Shown: piece by piece, positions 22,585-32,009 of the stretch
Position numbering within the stretch: position 1 is the stretch's first letter
How the letters are laid out: each line of letters begins with the position of its first letter
Assembly: GCA_036658435.1 (NCBI GenBank)
Contig: JAVXEO010000011.1
Span: 1 to 45,958 of the forward strand
Source of the DNA: DIGJ01 sp036658435
GTDB lineage: Bacteria; Bacillota; Clostridia; Lachnospirales; Lachnospiraceae
Length of the DNA stretch: 45,958 nt
Direction of reading: 5' to 3'
Program-made: the position numbers and the translations under genes
Notes under the pieces: model-generated
The model's input: only the letters and a program-made list of their open reading frames with translations
Told to the model about the DNA's origin: nothing
Databases searched by the model: none

Positions 22585-24669
22585 ATGGAAGGAATGAAAT
22601 ATCCTGAACATTTAGTATTTGGATTGGATATAGGTACCAGAAGTATTGTGGGTACCGTTGGATATAAAGAAAATACAAATAATTTCAAGGTGGTTGCTCA
22701 GGTAGTAAAAGAACATGAAACCCGTGCTATGATGGACGGACAGATTCATGATATAAGTAAAGTGTCAGAAACCATAGCCATGGTAAAACACGAATTGGAG
22801 GCAGTAATTGGAACCCGTCTGACCGATGTGTGTATTGCGGCAGCAGGACGTGTCCTAAAGACGATTGTTGCTCGTGCAGAATTCACTTTTCCGGAAGAAA
22901 CCAAGATAACAGAGGAACACATTTATTCTCTGGACTCCCTGGGAGTTGAAAAAGCCTATGATGTGATTCGGGAAGAAACAAAGCAGGAAGAGGTAAGCTT
23001 TTACTGTGTTGGTTATAGCGTTATAAAATATTATTTAAATGATTACCCCATTTCCAACCTGGAGGGGCATAAAGGAAATACAATTGCTACGGAGCTGATT
23101 GCAACCTTCCTTCCGGAAGAGGTAATTGATGGTCTATACCAGTCGGTGGAAAGAGCCGGTTTATATGTAGCCAATTTAACCCTGGAGCCGATTGCTGCAA
23201 TCAATGTGGCCATTCCGGAACGTTTTCGCCTTTTAAACATTGCTTTGGTGGATGTAGGTGCAGGCACTTCGGATATTTGCATTACAAAGGATGGAAGTAT
23301 TGTTGCTTATGGCATGATTCCCTATGCAGGGGATGAGCTTACAGAACGAATAGCAAAGCAGTATTTAACAGATTTTAAGATGGCGGAAAAAATAAAGATT
23401 TCTACGGGAAACAAAAAAACAGTAACCTATAAAGACATCATGGGAATTTCCCATAAAGAAGATGCCAAAAAAATAATAGCGGATCTGGATGAAAATATAC
23501 AATTAATCACAAAAAGTATAGCAGAAAAAATTATAGAATTAAATGGAAATAAGTCCGTAAGTGCAGTATTTATTGTTGGTGGTGGAGGAAAAATTCCAAC
23601 TTTCACAACGAAACTTGCAAAGTATTTGAATATTGCAGCAGAACGGGTTGCACTTCGTGGCTTGGAAGTTTTAAATGATATTGAATTTATTCAAAAGGGA
23701 ATTAAGAAGGATTCCCTGCTGGTAACACCCATTGGAATCTGTCTTAATTATTATGAGCAGAAAAATAACTTTATCTTTGTAACGGTAAATGGAGAACGTG
23801 TTAAATTATACGATAATGACAAATTAACAATAGTAGATGCGGCACTTCAAATCGGTATACAAAATGAGATGTTGTTCCCAAGACGGGGAAAAACTCTGGA
23901 ATTTATGGTAGATGGGAAAAAACGTATGGTAAGGGGAGAACTTGGAGAAGCAGCCGTTGTTACGATGAATGGAAAGCAAGTGGGAATTAACCATCCCCTT
24001 AGTTCAAATGATAAAATTGAAATTGCCTATTCTACCGTTGGGAAGGATGCAGAATATGAGGTACAGCAGCTTCCAGAGTATCAAAATACAATCTGCTTTA
24101 AATTTAATGACAAACAGGTTATTTGCCCAAAGTTTGTAATGGCGAATAAGGAACTGGTTTCTGGCTTTCATTCTATTCATGAAAATGATAAGATTTCTAT
24201 TGTAAATTATTATACGCTGAAACAAGTATTGGAGTTTATGGATTTACCCTATAAGGGCATTTTCTATGTAAACCATGTTATTGCCAATATGGATGAAAAA
24301 ATATATGAAAACTTTACCATTTCCAGCGAAGTTGCAGGAACCGAAGTGGATGCAGAAAAAACCTTTGAAATGGGAACGGAAACTTATATCAATGCAGAAC
24401 AGGAGTGGACGAGAGAAGGTAAAAAAAACAAAAACATAGAAATTAAGAAACAAGAACAGCCTTCCATTAAAATAGAAGTGCAGGTTAACGGGCGTTTTAT
24501 TACCCTTCAGGATAAACCAAGGTATATCTTTGTGGATATTTTGGATGTGTATCCTTTTGACATACAAGAAGGAGCCGGACGCAATTTGGTGCAGATGGTG
24601 AACAACGAAAAGGCTGATTTCACCACAAGAATACATACCGGGGATAACATTCAAATTTATTGGGAATAA
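22585..24669 (+). CDS. FtsA/PilM-like actin-fold ATPase with long C-terminal repeat region
   Basis: 694 residues. The ATG at 22585 is chosen because GGAGGG (22572-22577) sits 7 bases upstream; the ATG at 22570 overlaps that site. Residues 10 to about 390 are an FtsA-type ATPase: phosphate-1 motif LVFGLDIGTRSIVG, the SHS2-like insert, phosphate-2 LVDVGAGTSDICI, and adenosine motif VFIVGGGGKIP. From about 395 on it has a region foreign to FtsA with VNG/NDK-type starts (near 402, 508 and 633) followed later by DKI-I or GDNIQI strands (near 475, 533 and 688). No C-terminal amphipathic membrane helix of FtsA type is seen. It probably acts in envelope or division assembly; that is inference from fold. 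Confidence 0.8.
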   Translation: MEGMKYPEHLVFGLDIGTRSIVGTVGYKENTNNFKVVAQVVKEHETRAMMDGQIHDISKVSETIAMVKHELEAVIGTRLTDVCIAAAGRVLKTIVARAEFTFPEETKITEEHIYSLDSLGVEKAYDVIREETKQEEVSFYCVGYSVIKYYLNDYPISNLEGHKGNTIATELIATFLPEEVIDGLYQSVERAGLYVANLTLEPIAAINVAIPERFRLLNIALVDVGAGTSDICITKDGSIVAYGMIPYAGDELTERIAKQYLTDFKMAEKIKISTGNKKTVTYKDIMGISHKEDAKKIIADLDENIQLITKSIAEKIIELNGNKSVSAVFIVGGGGKIPTFTTKLAKYLNIAAERVALRGLEVLNDIEFIQKGIKKDSLLVTPIGICLNYYEQKNNFIFVTVNGERVKLYDNDKLTIVDAALQIGIQNEMLFPRRGKTLEFMVDGKKRMVRGELGEAAVVTMNGKQVGINHPLSSNDKIEIAYSTVGKDAEYEVQQLPEYQNTICFKFNDKQVICPKFVMANKELVSGFHSIHENDKISIVNYYTLKQVLEFMDLPYKGIFYVNHVIANMDEKIYENFTISSEVAGTEVDAEKTFEMGTETYINAEQEWTREGKKNKNIEIKKQEQPSIKIEVQVNGRFITLQDKPRYIFVDILDVYPFDIQEGAGRNLVQMVNNEKADFTTRIHTGDNIQIYWE

Positions 24670-24683
24670 AGGAAAAATAACAA

Positions 24684-25481
24684 ATGATGAATTTTTGCAG
24701 TATAGCAAGCGGAAGCAGTGGAAATTGTATTTATGTAGGAAATAAAGATACCGGCATTTTAGTAGATGCCGGTATTAGCAAGAAAAGAATAACAGAGGGA
24801 TTGTCTTCCATGGATGTTAATCCGGAAAAATTAGATGCCATTGTCGTGACCCATGAACATTCTGACCATATTTGCGGTCTTGGTGTATTCACAAGAAAAT
24901 ACAAAGTACCCATTTATGGAACCAAGGAAACCATAGAAAGCATTCGAAACATAAAAAGTATGGGAGCCTTGGATGAAACTTTATTTCATGAAATAAAAGA
25001 AGATTGCTCTTTCTTGGTAAATGATATTGTGGTGCATCCATTTTCCATACCACATGATGCAGCAAATCCGGTAAGCTATACCTTTTCATCCAATGGAGAA
25101 AAGATTGGTGTGGCAACGGATCTTGGCACCTACAATGCATCGATTATATCCAATCTGGAAGAATGCCAGATTTTGTTATTGGAAGCCAATCACGATATTA
25201 ATATGCTTCAGGTAGGGTCTTATCCTTATTCACTAAAACGACGAATTTTAAGTGATACGGGGCATTTATCAAATGATAATTCCGGAAAACTTTTATCTAA
25301 AATATTTTCAGACCGATTAAAATATATATTTTTGGGACATTTGAGTAAAGAAAATAATTATCCGGAACTTGCATATGAAACGGTAAAGTGTGAGCTTTTA
25401 GAAAGCGGCATAACGAAAAACAGGGAATACACCATGCAAGTAGCCAAACGTGACACCCCATCGGAACTTGTAACCATTTAA
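24684..25481 (+). CDS. Metallo-beta-lactamase-fold hydrolase, WalJ/YycJ type
   Basis: 265 residues. The start FCSIASGSSGNCIYVG is the hallmark of the YycJ/WalJ group. Metal ligands are THEHSDH (His57, His59, Asp61, His62), a later His in IPHDA, Asp in ATDLGTY and the last His in LGHLSKENN. WalJ proteins have been tied to cell-wall and DNA-replication coordination and to mismatch repair as 5'-3' exonucleases. There is no walRK next to it here. Two adjacent ATGs (24684, 24687) are possible; AAAGGA lies 11-14 bases upstream. It is 14 bases after the FtsA-like gene. Confidence 0.88.
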   Translation: MMNFCSIASGSSGNCIYVGNKDTGILVDAGISKKRITEGLSSMDVNPEKLDAIVVTHEHSDHICGLGVFTRKYKVPIYGTKETIESIRNIKSMGALDETLFHEIKEDCSFLVNDIVVHPFSIPHDAANPVSYTFSSNGEKIGVATDLGTYNASIISNLEECQILLLEANHDINMLQVGSYPYSLKRRILSDTGHLSNDNSGKLLSKIFSDRLKYIFLGHLSKENNYPELAYETVKCELLESGITKNREYTMQVAKRDTPSELVTI

Positions 25482-25505
25482 AAAATAGAGAAAAGAGAGA
25501 AAACA

Positions 25506-25778
25506 ATGAAAAAAACAATTATTACCGTAGTAGGAAAAGACAGCGTTGGAATTATTGCAAAAATTTGCACCTATCTTGCAAATAATGGAGTAAATGTTTT
25601 GGATATTACACAGACTATTATACAAGGATATTTCAATATGATGATGATAGCGGATGTAAATAATGCACCTAAGACCTTTGACTGTCTGGCAGAGGAACTA
25701 GAAGGCATTGGAGAAGAAATTGGCTGCGTCATTAAAGTACAACATGAAGATATTTTCAATAAAATGCACCGTATTTGA
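25506..25778 (+). CDS. ACT domain protein (UPF0237 family)
   Basis: 90 residues, one complete ACT domain: ITVVGKDSVGIIAKICTYLANNGVNVLDITQT. ACT domains bind amino acids or similar small ligands and regulate partner proteins. The next gene (UPF0210) starts 20 bases on, and this ACT plus UPF0210 pair is found together in many Firmicutes, so the ACT protein is likely its regulatory partner. The ligand is not known. Confidence 0.9.
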   Translation: MKKTIITVVGKDSVGIIAKICTYLANNGVNVLDITQTIIQGYFNMMMIADVNNAPKTFDCLAEELEGIGEEIGCVIKVQHEDIFNKMHRI

Positions 25779-25798
25779 AAGGAGAAGGAATAAGAAGT

Positions 25799-27163
25799 AT
25801 GATTAATATAATGGAAGTATTTGAAACAAATAAAATGATTGAACAGGAAAATCTGGATGTAAGAACCATTACGCTGGGAATCAGCCTGCTGGATTGTATT
25901 GATGCAGATTTGAAAACGGTCAATGAGAATATTTACAGAAAAATAACAAAGACAGCAAAAGATTTATTAAAAACCGGAAAAGAGATTGAACGGGATTATG
26001 GGATTCCTATTGTTAATAAAAGAATTTCAGTAACACCAATTTCATTAATAGGGGCTTCTGCTTGCAAAGGTGCGAAAGACTTTGTATCCATTGCAATGAC
26101 TTTGGATCGGGCAGCCAAAGAAGTCGGGGTTAACTTTATCGGAGGATATTCTGCATTGGTTTCAAAAGGAATGACAAAGGCAGAAGAATATTTAATTAAA
26201 TCCATTCCGGAAGCGTTAGCCGTCACGGAAAGAGTGTGCAGTTCTGTAAATCTTGGTTCTACCAAAACCGGAATCAATATGGATGCAGTTAAATTAATGG
26301 GAGAAATTGTTTTGGAAACGGCAGAACTTACAAAAGAAAAAGATTCTATTGGCTGTGCGAAATTAGTTGTTTTTTGCAATGCACCAGACGATAACCCTTT
26401 TATGGCAGGTGCATTTCATGGTGTTACGGAAGCCGACAGTATTATTAATGTAGGGGTAAGTGGACCGGGTGTTGTAAAGAAAGCTTTAGAAGAAGTTAAG
26501 GGTGCTGATTTTGGCACACTATGTGAAACCATAAAGAAAACGGCGTTTAAGATTACAAGGGTAGGTCAATTGGTGGCACAGGAAGCTTCCAAAAGAATGG
26601 GAATCCCCTTTGGCATTATTGACTTATCACTGGCACCAACTCCTGCAGTAGGCGACAGCATTGCAGAAATCTTTGAAGTTATGGGATTGGAGAGAGCCGG
26701 TGCTCCCGGGACAACGGCGGCACTGGCATTATTAAATGACCAGGTAAAAAAAGGCGGAGTTATGGCATCTTCTTATGTAGGTGGATTAAGTGGTGCCTTT
26801 ATACCCGTAAGCGAAGATCAGGGAATGATTAATGCCGTTTTAGATGGAGCCCTGTCTCTGGAAAAATTGGAAGCAATGACTTGTGTCTGCTCGGTTGGTC
26901 TTGATATGATTGCGATTCCAGGAGACACAAAAGCCACAACCATTTCAGGTATTATTGCAGATGAAATGGCCATTGGAATGGTAAACCAGAAAACCACAGC
27001 GGTTCGCTTAATTCCGGTGATTGGGAAAAAAATAGGAGATATGGCGGAATTTGGTGGTCTACTGGGCTATGCACCAATTATGCCGGTAAATCCATTTAGC
27101 TGTGACGACTTTATTAATCGTGGAGGAAGAATTCCTGCACCAATACATAGCTTTAAAAATTAA
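25799..27163 (+). CDS. UPF0210 (DUF711) family protein
   Basis: 454 residues, a well-conserved protein of unknown function. Family blocks seen are DVRTITLGISLLDCID, VNKRISVTPISLIG, CSSVNLGSTKTGINM, DNPFMAGAFHGV, DLSLAPTPAVGDSIAEI and the end GGRIPAPIHSFKN. The ATG at 25799 is chosen; the frame opens earlier with a TTG (25775) that overlaps the ACT gene stop, but AGGAGAAGG (25779-25787) lies between and serves the ATG. It is co-transcribed with the ACT protein. The fold resembles glycyl-radical pyruvate formate-lyase-like proteins in some annotations, but I see no glycyl radical motif and assign no reaction. Confidence 0.93.
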   Translation: MINIMEVFETNKMIEQENLDVRTITLGISLLDCIDADLKTVNENIYRKITKTAKDLLKTGKEIERDYGIPIVNKRISVTPISLIGASACKGAKDFVSIAMTLDRAAKEVGVNFIGGYSALVSKGMTKAEEYLIKSIPEALAVTERVCSSVNLGSTKTGINMDAVKLMGEIVLETAELTKEKDSIGCAKLVVFCNAPDDNPFMAGAFHGVTEADSIINVGVSGPGVVKKALEEVKGADFGTLCETIKKTAFKITRVGQLVAQEASKRMGIPFGIIDLSLAPTPAVGDSIAEIFEVMGLERAGAPGTTAALALLNDQVKKGGVMASSYVGGLSGAFIPVSEDQGMINAVLDGALSLEKLEAMTCVCSVGLDMIAIPGDTKATTISGIIADEMAIGMVNQKTTAVRLIPVIGKKIGDMAEFGGLLGYAPIMPVNPFSCDDFINRGGRIPAPIHSFKN

Positions 27164-27201
27164 TTTATAGGTGCACTAAAGTGTACAGATAGGAGTTTTG
27201 A

Positions 27202-28638
27202 ATGGATCATATTGTTTTTAACTATTTTAAAGAAATTAGTGACATACCAAGGGGTTCCGGCAACTGTAGGAAAATAAGTGATTATCTGGTTAATTTTGCA
27301 AAAGAACATCAGCTTTTCTATGTACAGGATGAAGCCCAGAACGTAATTATAAAAAAACCGGCCAGTGAAGGCTATGAAACCTGCCCAGCTATAATTCTGC
27401 AAGGACATATGGATATGGTTTGTGAAAAAAAACCGGATGTCCAACATGATTTTTTAACAGAGGGCATCACCCTTATGACAGAAAATGATAATCTTTATGC
27501 AGATGGAACTACTTTAGGTGGAGATAATGGAATTGCCCTTGCTTATGCACTTTCTATTTTATCGGAGGATAAAATAGTACATCCACCATTGGAAGTGATA
27601 TTTACCACAGATGAAGAAACCGGTTTACTGGGAGCGGCAGCCTTAGATACGTCTTGTCTTTCTGCAAAATATATGATTAATTTGGACTCCGAAGAGGAAG
27701 ATACTTTATTGGTCAGCTGTGCCGGAGGACTTCGTGCAGACTGTAAAATTCCCCTAACCTATGAAAAAGTAGAGGGAAAGAAGATAACCATTACCATTAA
27801 GGGGCTTTTGGGTGGTCATTCAGGATCAGAAATAGATAAAAACCGCATCAATGCTTCTGTTTTATTAGCCAGACTTTTATATGATTTAAAGAAATTTTCC
27901 TTCCGCACCATTTCTATGAGTGGTGGCTTGCTGGACAATGCAATTCCACGGGAAGCAACGGCAGAAATCGTCACAAGGGAAGAAGATGTCTATGGAGTTA
28001 TAAATGAAATAAAATTTATAATTGAAAAATATAAAAATGAGTGTAGAATAAATGAGCCGGATTTAATAGCGGCTGTAAATCAGGGAGAAGAAAAATCCTA
28101 TGGGGTTATGACAAAAGAAAGCTATAATAAAGTCATTTTCTTTCTTTTGAATGCACCAAATGGAATTCAGACCATGAGCCCTAACATGAAAGGTCTGGTG
28201 GAAAGCTCACTGAACCTTGGAATCTTCATAACCAATGAGGAAACGGCAAGAATGAGTTATAGCGTACGCAGTTCTCTAAGTTCCTACAAGAACTTCTTAA
28301 GCGATAAATTAGAATTTCTTACAAAAACCTTAGGAGGAACCTATGGAACCAGTGGGGACTATCCGGGATGGGAATATAAAAAGGAATCCAGGCTCCGTTC
28401 TATTTACATGAATGCATATAAAGAAGTCGTAGGAAATGAGATTAAAATGGAATCCATTCATGCAGGTCTGGAATGTGGTATTCTAGCGGAAAAATTAGGA
28501 AACCTTGATATTATTTCAGTAGGACCCAATATGCAGGACATTCATACCACCGAAGAAAAACTGAGTATTTCCTCCACCAAGAGAGTTTATGATGTGATTC
28601 TTGAAACCTTGCGGACATTTTGCACCATGATGAAATAG
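27202..28638 (+). CDS. pepD: Aminoacyl-histidine dipeptidase (PepD, M20 family)
   Basis: 478 residues, a zinc peptidase that splits Xaa-His and related dipeptides in the cytosol. Motifs are the start FKEISDIPRGSGN, LQGHMDMVCEK (His69, Asp71), LGGDNGIALAY (Asp108) and the catalytic pair in TDEETGLLGA (Glu138, Glu139). The C-terminal His of HAGLECG and a dimerisation insert between are present. Length fits PepD (about 485). The site AGGAG precedes the ATG. No phage or transport gene is nearby; this is a stand-alone peptidase in a housekeeping series. Confidence 0.94.
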   Translation: MDHIVFNYFKEISDIPRGSGNCRKISDYLVNFAKEHQLFYVQDEAQNVIIKKPASEGYETCPAIILQGHMDMVCEKKPDVQHDFLTEGITLMTENDNLYADGTTLGGDNGIALAYALSILSEDKIVHPPLEVIFTTDEETGLLGAAALDTSCLSAKYMINLDSEEEDTLLVSCAGGLRADCKIPLTYEKVEGKKITITIKGLLGGHSGSEIDKNRINASVLLARLLYDLKKFSFRTISMSGGLLDNAIPREATAEIVTREEDVYGVINEIKFIIEKYKNECRINEPDLIAAVNQGEEKSYGVMTKESYNKVIFFLLNAPNGIQTMSPNMKGLVESSLNLGIFITNEETARMSYSVRSSLSSYKNFLSDKLEFLTKTLGGTYGTSGDYPGWEYKKESRLRSIYMNAYKEVVGNEIKMESIHAGLECGILAEKLGNLDIISVGPNMQDIHTTEEKLSISSTKRVYDVILETLRTFCTMMK

Positions 28639-28656
28639 GTAAGAGGAAAGTTACAG

Positions 28657-29724
28657 ATGAATAAAAAGAAAAAATTACCTCTTTTTGGAAAAATACTTAT
28701 TGGAATTTTACTTGCACTTGCAGCAACGGCAGCGGGACTGATTTTTTATGTTAATTATCTATATGGACAGATGAATATTGAAAACCAGGAACAAATCATA
28801 GAACAAGAAGAAACCTTTGACCGTGAGGAAAATAAAAAAAATCTGGAAGAGGATACCGCTCTTTGGAATGATTCAGCAGTTGCCCAAAAGAAAGAACAAG
28901 TAATCAATATTCTTATTGCAGGGGAAGAAGCGATGCACTCAGATGCCGGAAGAGGAAGAACGGACAGCATTATGATTGTAACCTTAAATAAAAAAGAAAA
29001 AACATTAAAAGTTACTTCCATTATGCGAGATTCTTATGTTCAAATACCGGGGCATAGTGCCAATAAAATTAATGCAGCCTATGGAATGGGCGGTATGCCT
29101 TTGTTAAAGGAAACCGTTGAAGAAAACTTTGACTTGAAACTGGATGGGTATATTTTAGTTGGATTTGATGGATTTGAACAAATTGTGGATTCTCTTGGTG
29201 GGGTAAAGATCCCTATATCCAAAGAAGAGGCGGAATACCTTAATCGTACGGATTATATTGATAACAAATGGAACCAGAATTTGTACGCCGGAATTTTGAA
29301 TTTAAATGGAGACCAAGCCCTTGGTTATGCAAGAGTCCGTTATGTTAACAATGGAGCTCAAAATGGAGATTTTGGAAGAACGGAACGGCATAGAGAAATT
29401 TTGATGGCTATTTTTGACAAATTGAAAGATAAAAATCTTGCGGAACTGCTAGTAATTTTTCCTGATATGCTGAAGCTGGTAACTACAAACTTAACCAGAA
29501 CCCAGTGTATTGCATATTTGACGGATTTTGTGTCCATTCATCCAAAAGAGATGGAAACTTTTCGGATTCCCACAGATGAAGGGTACAAATTATCCAGAGC
29601 AAATGGAATGTCTGTTGTTATGTTTCAAAATTTAAACAGAAATAATGCAGATCTTCATGACTTTATATTTGGTAAAAAATATGTAGACAAAGGAAAACAC
29701 AATCCAAACATGATGTTAAAATAG
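28657..29724 (+). CDS. LytR-CpsA-Psr (LCP) family protein, first copy
   Basis: 355 residues: short basic cytosolic start (MNKKKKLP), one membrane helix (about 9-31), an acidic linker, then an LCP domain outside the cell. LCP proteins move undecaprenyl-linked glycopolymers onto peptidoglycan. The catalytic region shows GRGRTDSIMIVTLN, the Arg in SIMRDSYVQIP, NKINAAYGMGG and LGYARVRYVNN with GDFGRTERHREIL. The GAGGAAAG site precedes the ATG. It sits between pepD and a Nudix gene. A second copy is at 33168; they are similar through the LCP domain but differ in the N-terminal part. Confidence 0.94.
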   Translation: MNKKKKLPLFGKILIGILLALAATAAGLIFYVNYLYGQMNIENQEQIIEQEETFDREENKKNLEEDTALWNDSAVAQKKEQVINILIAGEEAMHSDAGRGRTDSIMIVTLNKKEKTLKVTSIMRDSYVQIPGHSANKINAAYGMGGMPLLKETVEENFDLKLDGYILVGFDGFEQIVDSLGGVKIPISKEEAEYLNRTDYIDNKWNQNLYAGILNLNGDQALGYARVRYVNNGAQNGDFGRTERHREILMAIFDKLKDKNLAELLVIFPDMLKLVTTNLTRTQCIAYLTDFVSIHPKEMETFRIPTDEGYKLSRANGMSVVMFQNLNRNNADLHDFIFGKKYVDKGKHNPNMMLK

Positions 29725-29734
29725 GAGGATATCT

Positions 29735-30283
29735 ATGGAGGAAATAAAGAGAATTCACCGAAGGTTAATGCACAAAGGAGTTATTGTTGAGTTTTATGAA
29801 GATACCATGAAAATTCCCAACGGAAATGTGGTAAAGTGGGATTTTATTAATCATAAAGGAGCCGCTGCAATTTTAGCTGTGGATGAAAATAAAAAAATCC
29901 TTATGGTTTCCCAGTATCGTGGTGCAGTAGAAAGAACGACCTTAGAAATACCTGCAGGTGGTCGAAATGAAGGAGAAGACTTTAAAACTTGTGCCATTCG
30001 AGAATTAGAAGAGGAAACAGGATATCGCACGCTGGATGCAAAACCTTTACTAGAAATGTTTACCACGGTTGCTTTTTGCAACGAAAAGATTGGAATTTAC
30101 TATACGGAAGATTTAATTTTATCCAAGCAGAACTTAGATGAAGACGAGTATGTTTCCATTGAAAGATATTCCTTAGAAGAATTAGTAGAAAAGATTTTAA
30201 ACGGAACCATTCAGGATGGTAAAACCATATCTGCAATTCTTACCTATAAAGCATTAAAAGAAAAAGAAAATAAAAATAAATAA
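29735..30283 (+). CDS. nudF: Nudix hydrolase, ADP-ribose pyrophosphatase type
   Basis: 182 residues. The Nudix box starts at the GG pair after IPA and reads through CAIRELEEETGY, matching G-x5-E-x7-REU-x-EE-x-GU in full. The preceding IPAGG and the region around VVKWDFINHKG are typical of ADP-ribose pyrophosphatases, which split ADP-ribose to AMP and ribose-5-phosphate. AGGAGG overlaps the end of the LCP gene. The next gene is spoIIM; a nudF-spoIIM neighbourhood is also known in Bacillus, which supports both calls. Confidence 0.88.
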   Translation: MEEIKRIHRRLMHKGVIVEFYEDTMKIPNGNVVKWDFINHKGAAAILAVDENKKILMVSQYRGAVERTTLEIPAGGRNEGEDFKTCAIRELEEETGYRTLDAKPLLEMFTTVAFCNEKIGIYYTEDLILSKQNLDEDEYVSIERYSLEELVEKILNGTIQDGKTISAILTYKALKEKENKNK

Positions 30284-30348
30284 AGACAAGAGGTATTTTC
30301 CTACCATGAAATTCATAAAATGAATAAAACATGGAAAGGAGACTGCTT

Positions 30349-30912
30349 ATGAAAAAAAATGGATATCTAAAAAAATTATGTATCCTTTTTTTTATTGGAC
30401 TTATTCTGGGAATAGTGGCAGCAACCTTATTAAAAGAAAATTACATAGAAGACTATCAGCAGTATTTTAAGCAGGCAGCAGAAGAACTTACAAATGGGAA
30501 AATACAATATGGGCTTTTATATTATAAAATACTTCAGCGAGTGTTGCTTCCCTTTGGCTTAATTGCAGCTTTTTCCTTTTCCACAATTGCAATGCCGGTT
30601 TCCATTGCATTTGTTGCCTATGAAGGTTATACCATGGGATATTTTTTTCAAAGTCTGTCCCTTACTTTTCAATTAAAGGGGATTTTATATGGAGTTTTAT
30701 ATGGAATGCCACAAATATTAGTGTATGGACCGGCAATGGTAATCTTGCTATATTATGTATACCAAAAGGAAGAGAAAAGGAGAGAAAAAAAAGGTTTCAC
30801 AGAAAAAGTGCTGCCTGCCGGTATTTTCCTAATGGTGCTGTGTGCCGGTGCATTTCTGGAAACCTTTGTTAATTCATGGATTATGAAAAATACCATTTTC
30901 TTAGTACACTAG
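30349..30912 (+). CDS. spoIIM: Stage II sporulation protein M
   Basis: 187 residues. The ATG at 30349 is chosen because AAAGGAGA lies 6-7 bases upstream; the ATG at 30331 overlaps that site. Four to five membrane segments are visible (about 8-28, 65-85, 90-110, 120-140, 155-175). The order and the Gly-rich pieces (GLILGIVAATLL, YEGYTMGYFFQS, LYGMPQILVYGPA) fit SpoIIM, a part of the DMP complex that drives engulfment. Its presence supports a spore-forming Firmicute. Identity rests on pattern and neighbours rather than a single motif. Confidence 0.82.
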   Translation: MKKNGYLKKLCILFFIGLILGIVAATLLKENYIEDYQQYFKQAAEELTNGKIQYGLLYYKILQRVLLPFGLIAAFSFSTIAMPVSIAFVAYEGYTMGYFFQSLSLTFQLKGILYGVLYGMPQILVYGPAMVILLYYVYQKEEKRREKKGFTEKVLPAGIFLMVLCAGAFLETFVNSWIMKNTIFLVH

Positions 30913-30928
30913 AATTTAAAACTTAAAA

Positions 30929-31957
30929 TCATAGATTGTCTGCAATCTTATATAGAAGGGTTTCGGTTTCTCTCCAGCCCATACAGCCATCGGTAATGGA
31001 TTTACCATAGGTGTGCTCATGAACGCTTTGACTGCCTTCTTCTATGTAGCTTTCAATCATAACGCCTTTTACAAATCGGCGGATTTCTCCGGATACTTTT
31101 CGGCTATGGAGAATTTCAGATATAATACGGGGCTGCTCATAATAGCATTTATTGGAATTGGAATGATTTGCATCAATAATGGCCGCCGGATTTTTTAAAT
31201 CAAAATCATGATAATGCTCCAATAAACGCTTAATATCTTCATAATGATAATTGGGAAAGGCAACGCCGTATTTGTCAACGGAACCTCGTAAAATAGTATG
31301 TGCGAAAGGGTTTCCTTCACTTTTTACTTCCCATCCACGATAAAAAAAAGTGTGCTTACTCTGTGCAGCAATACAAGAGTTCAGCATTACCGTGTAGTCA
31401 CCACTGGTTGGATTTTTCATTCCGCAGGGAATCCCAATACCACTTACAGTAAGACGATGCTGCTGGTTTTCTACAGAACGGGCGCCAATGGCAACGTAGG
31501 ACAAAATATCCTCTAAATAGGACCAATTATCAGGGTAAAGCATTTCATCTGCAGCAAATAAATGTGTCTCTGCAATGGCACGTAAATGCATTTTTCGAAT
31601 GGCAATTAATCCCTCACATAAATCCGGTTTCTTTTCAGGATCCGGTTGATGAACCATGCCTTTATAACCGGTTCCATTTGTTCGCGGTTTATTGGTATAA
31701 ATTCTTGGAATCAAAATAATCTTATCCTTAATTTTTTCTTGAATGACGGCCAGCCTGCTGATATAATCGCATACGGCATCTTCATTATCTGCGGAACATG
31801 GTCCTACAATTACTAAAAATTTATCCGAATCTTCGGTAAAAACATCTCGTATTTCTTTGTCTCTTACTTCCTTTAAAAGAGCGTGCTCTTTGGGAAGTGG
31901 AAACCGTTCTAATAATTCTTTTGGTGAAACTGCTTTTCTAATATAATTTAAACCCAT
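30929..31957 (-). CDS. aroG: 3-deoxy-7-phosphoheptulonate synthase (DAHP synthase, class I)
   Basis: 342 residues. It joins phosphoenolpyruvate and erythrose-4-phosphate in the first step of aromatic amino acid synthesis. Class I alpha motifs are VIVGPCSADNEDAV, IPRIYTNKPRTNGTGYKGM, ARSVENQQHR, GMKNPTSGD, IIDANHSNSNK and VKGVMIESYIEEGSQ; the metal ligands (Cys in GPCS, His in DANHS, Glu in IES) are present. AAAGGA precedes the ATG at 31957 on the minus strand. It stands alone among + strand genes. I see no T-box leader in the 120 bases upstream. Which amino acid inhibits it (aroF/G/H choice) cannot be told. Confidence 0.94.
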   Translation of the reverse strand: MGLNYIRKAVSPKELLERFPLPKEHALLKEVRDKEIRDVFTEDSDKFLVIVGPCSADNEDAVCDYISRLAVIQEKIKDKIILIPRIYTNKPRTNGTGYKGMVHQPDPEKKPDLCEGLIAIRKMHLRAIAETHLFAADEMLYPDNWSYLEDILSYVAIGARSVENQQHRLTVSGIGIPCGMKNPTSGDYTVMLNSCIAAQSKHTFFYRGWEVKSEGNPFAHTILRGSVDKYGVAFPNYHYEDIKRLLEHYHDFDLKNPAAIIDANHSNSNKCYYEQPRIISEILHSRKVSGEIRRFVKGVMIESYIEEGSQSVHEHTYGKSITDGCMGWRETETLLYKIADNL

Positions 31958-31979
31958 GGTGTTATGTCCTTTCCAATAA

Positions 31980-32009
31980 ATCGTAGTATGATTATTTGCT
32001 AATTGTAAA
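31980..32009 (-). promoter_or_regulatory. Possible promoter of the DAHP synthase gene
   Basis: On the minus strand TTTACA (32004-32009) and TACGAT (31980-31985) are 18 bases apart, 23 bases upstream of the ATG. The match is moderate. Confidence 0.4.

Noticed and set aside
24244..24708. 154-residue minus-strand frame under the FtsA-like gene
   Set aside because: Shadow of a conserved + strand coding region with biased composition and no family motif.
31298..31516. Short + strand frames inside the DAHP synthase region
   Set aside because: The minus strand encodes a fully conserved enzyme; these frames lack ribosome binding sites and motifs.
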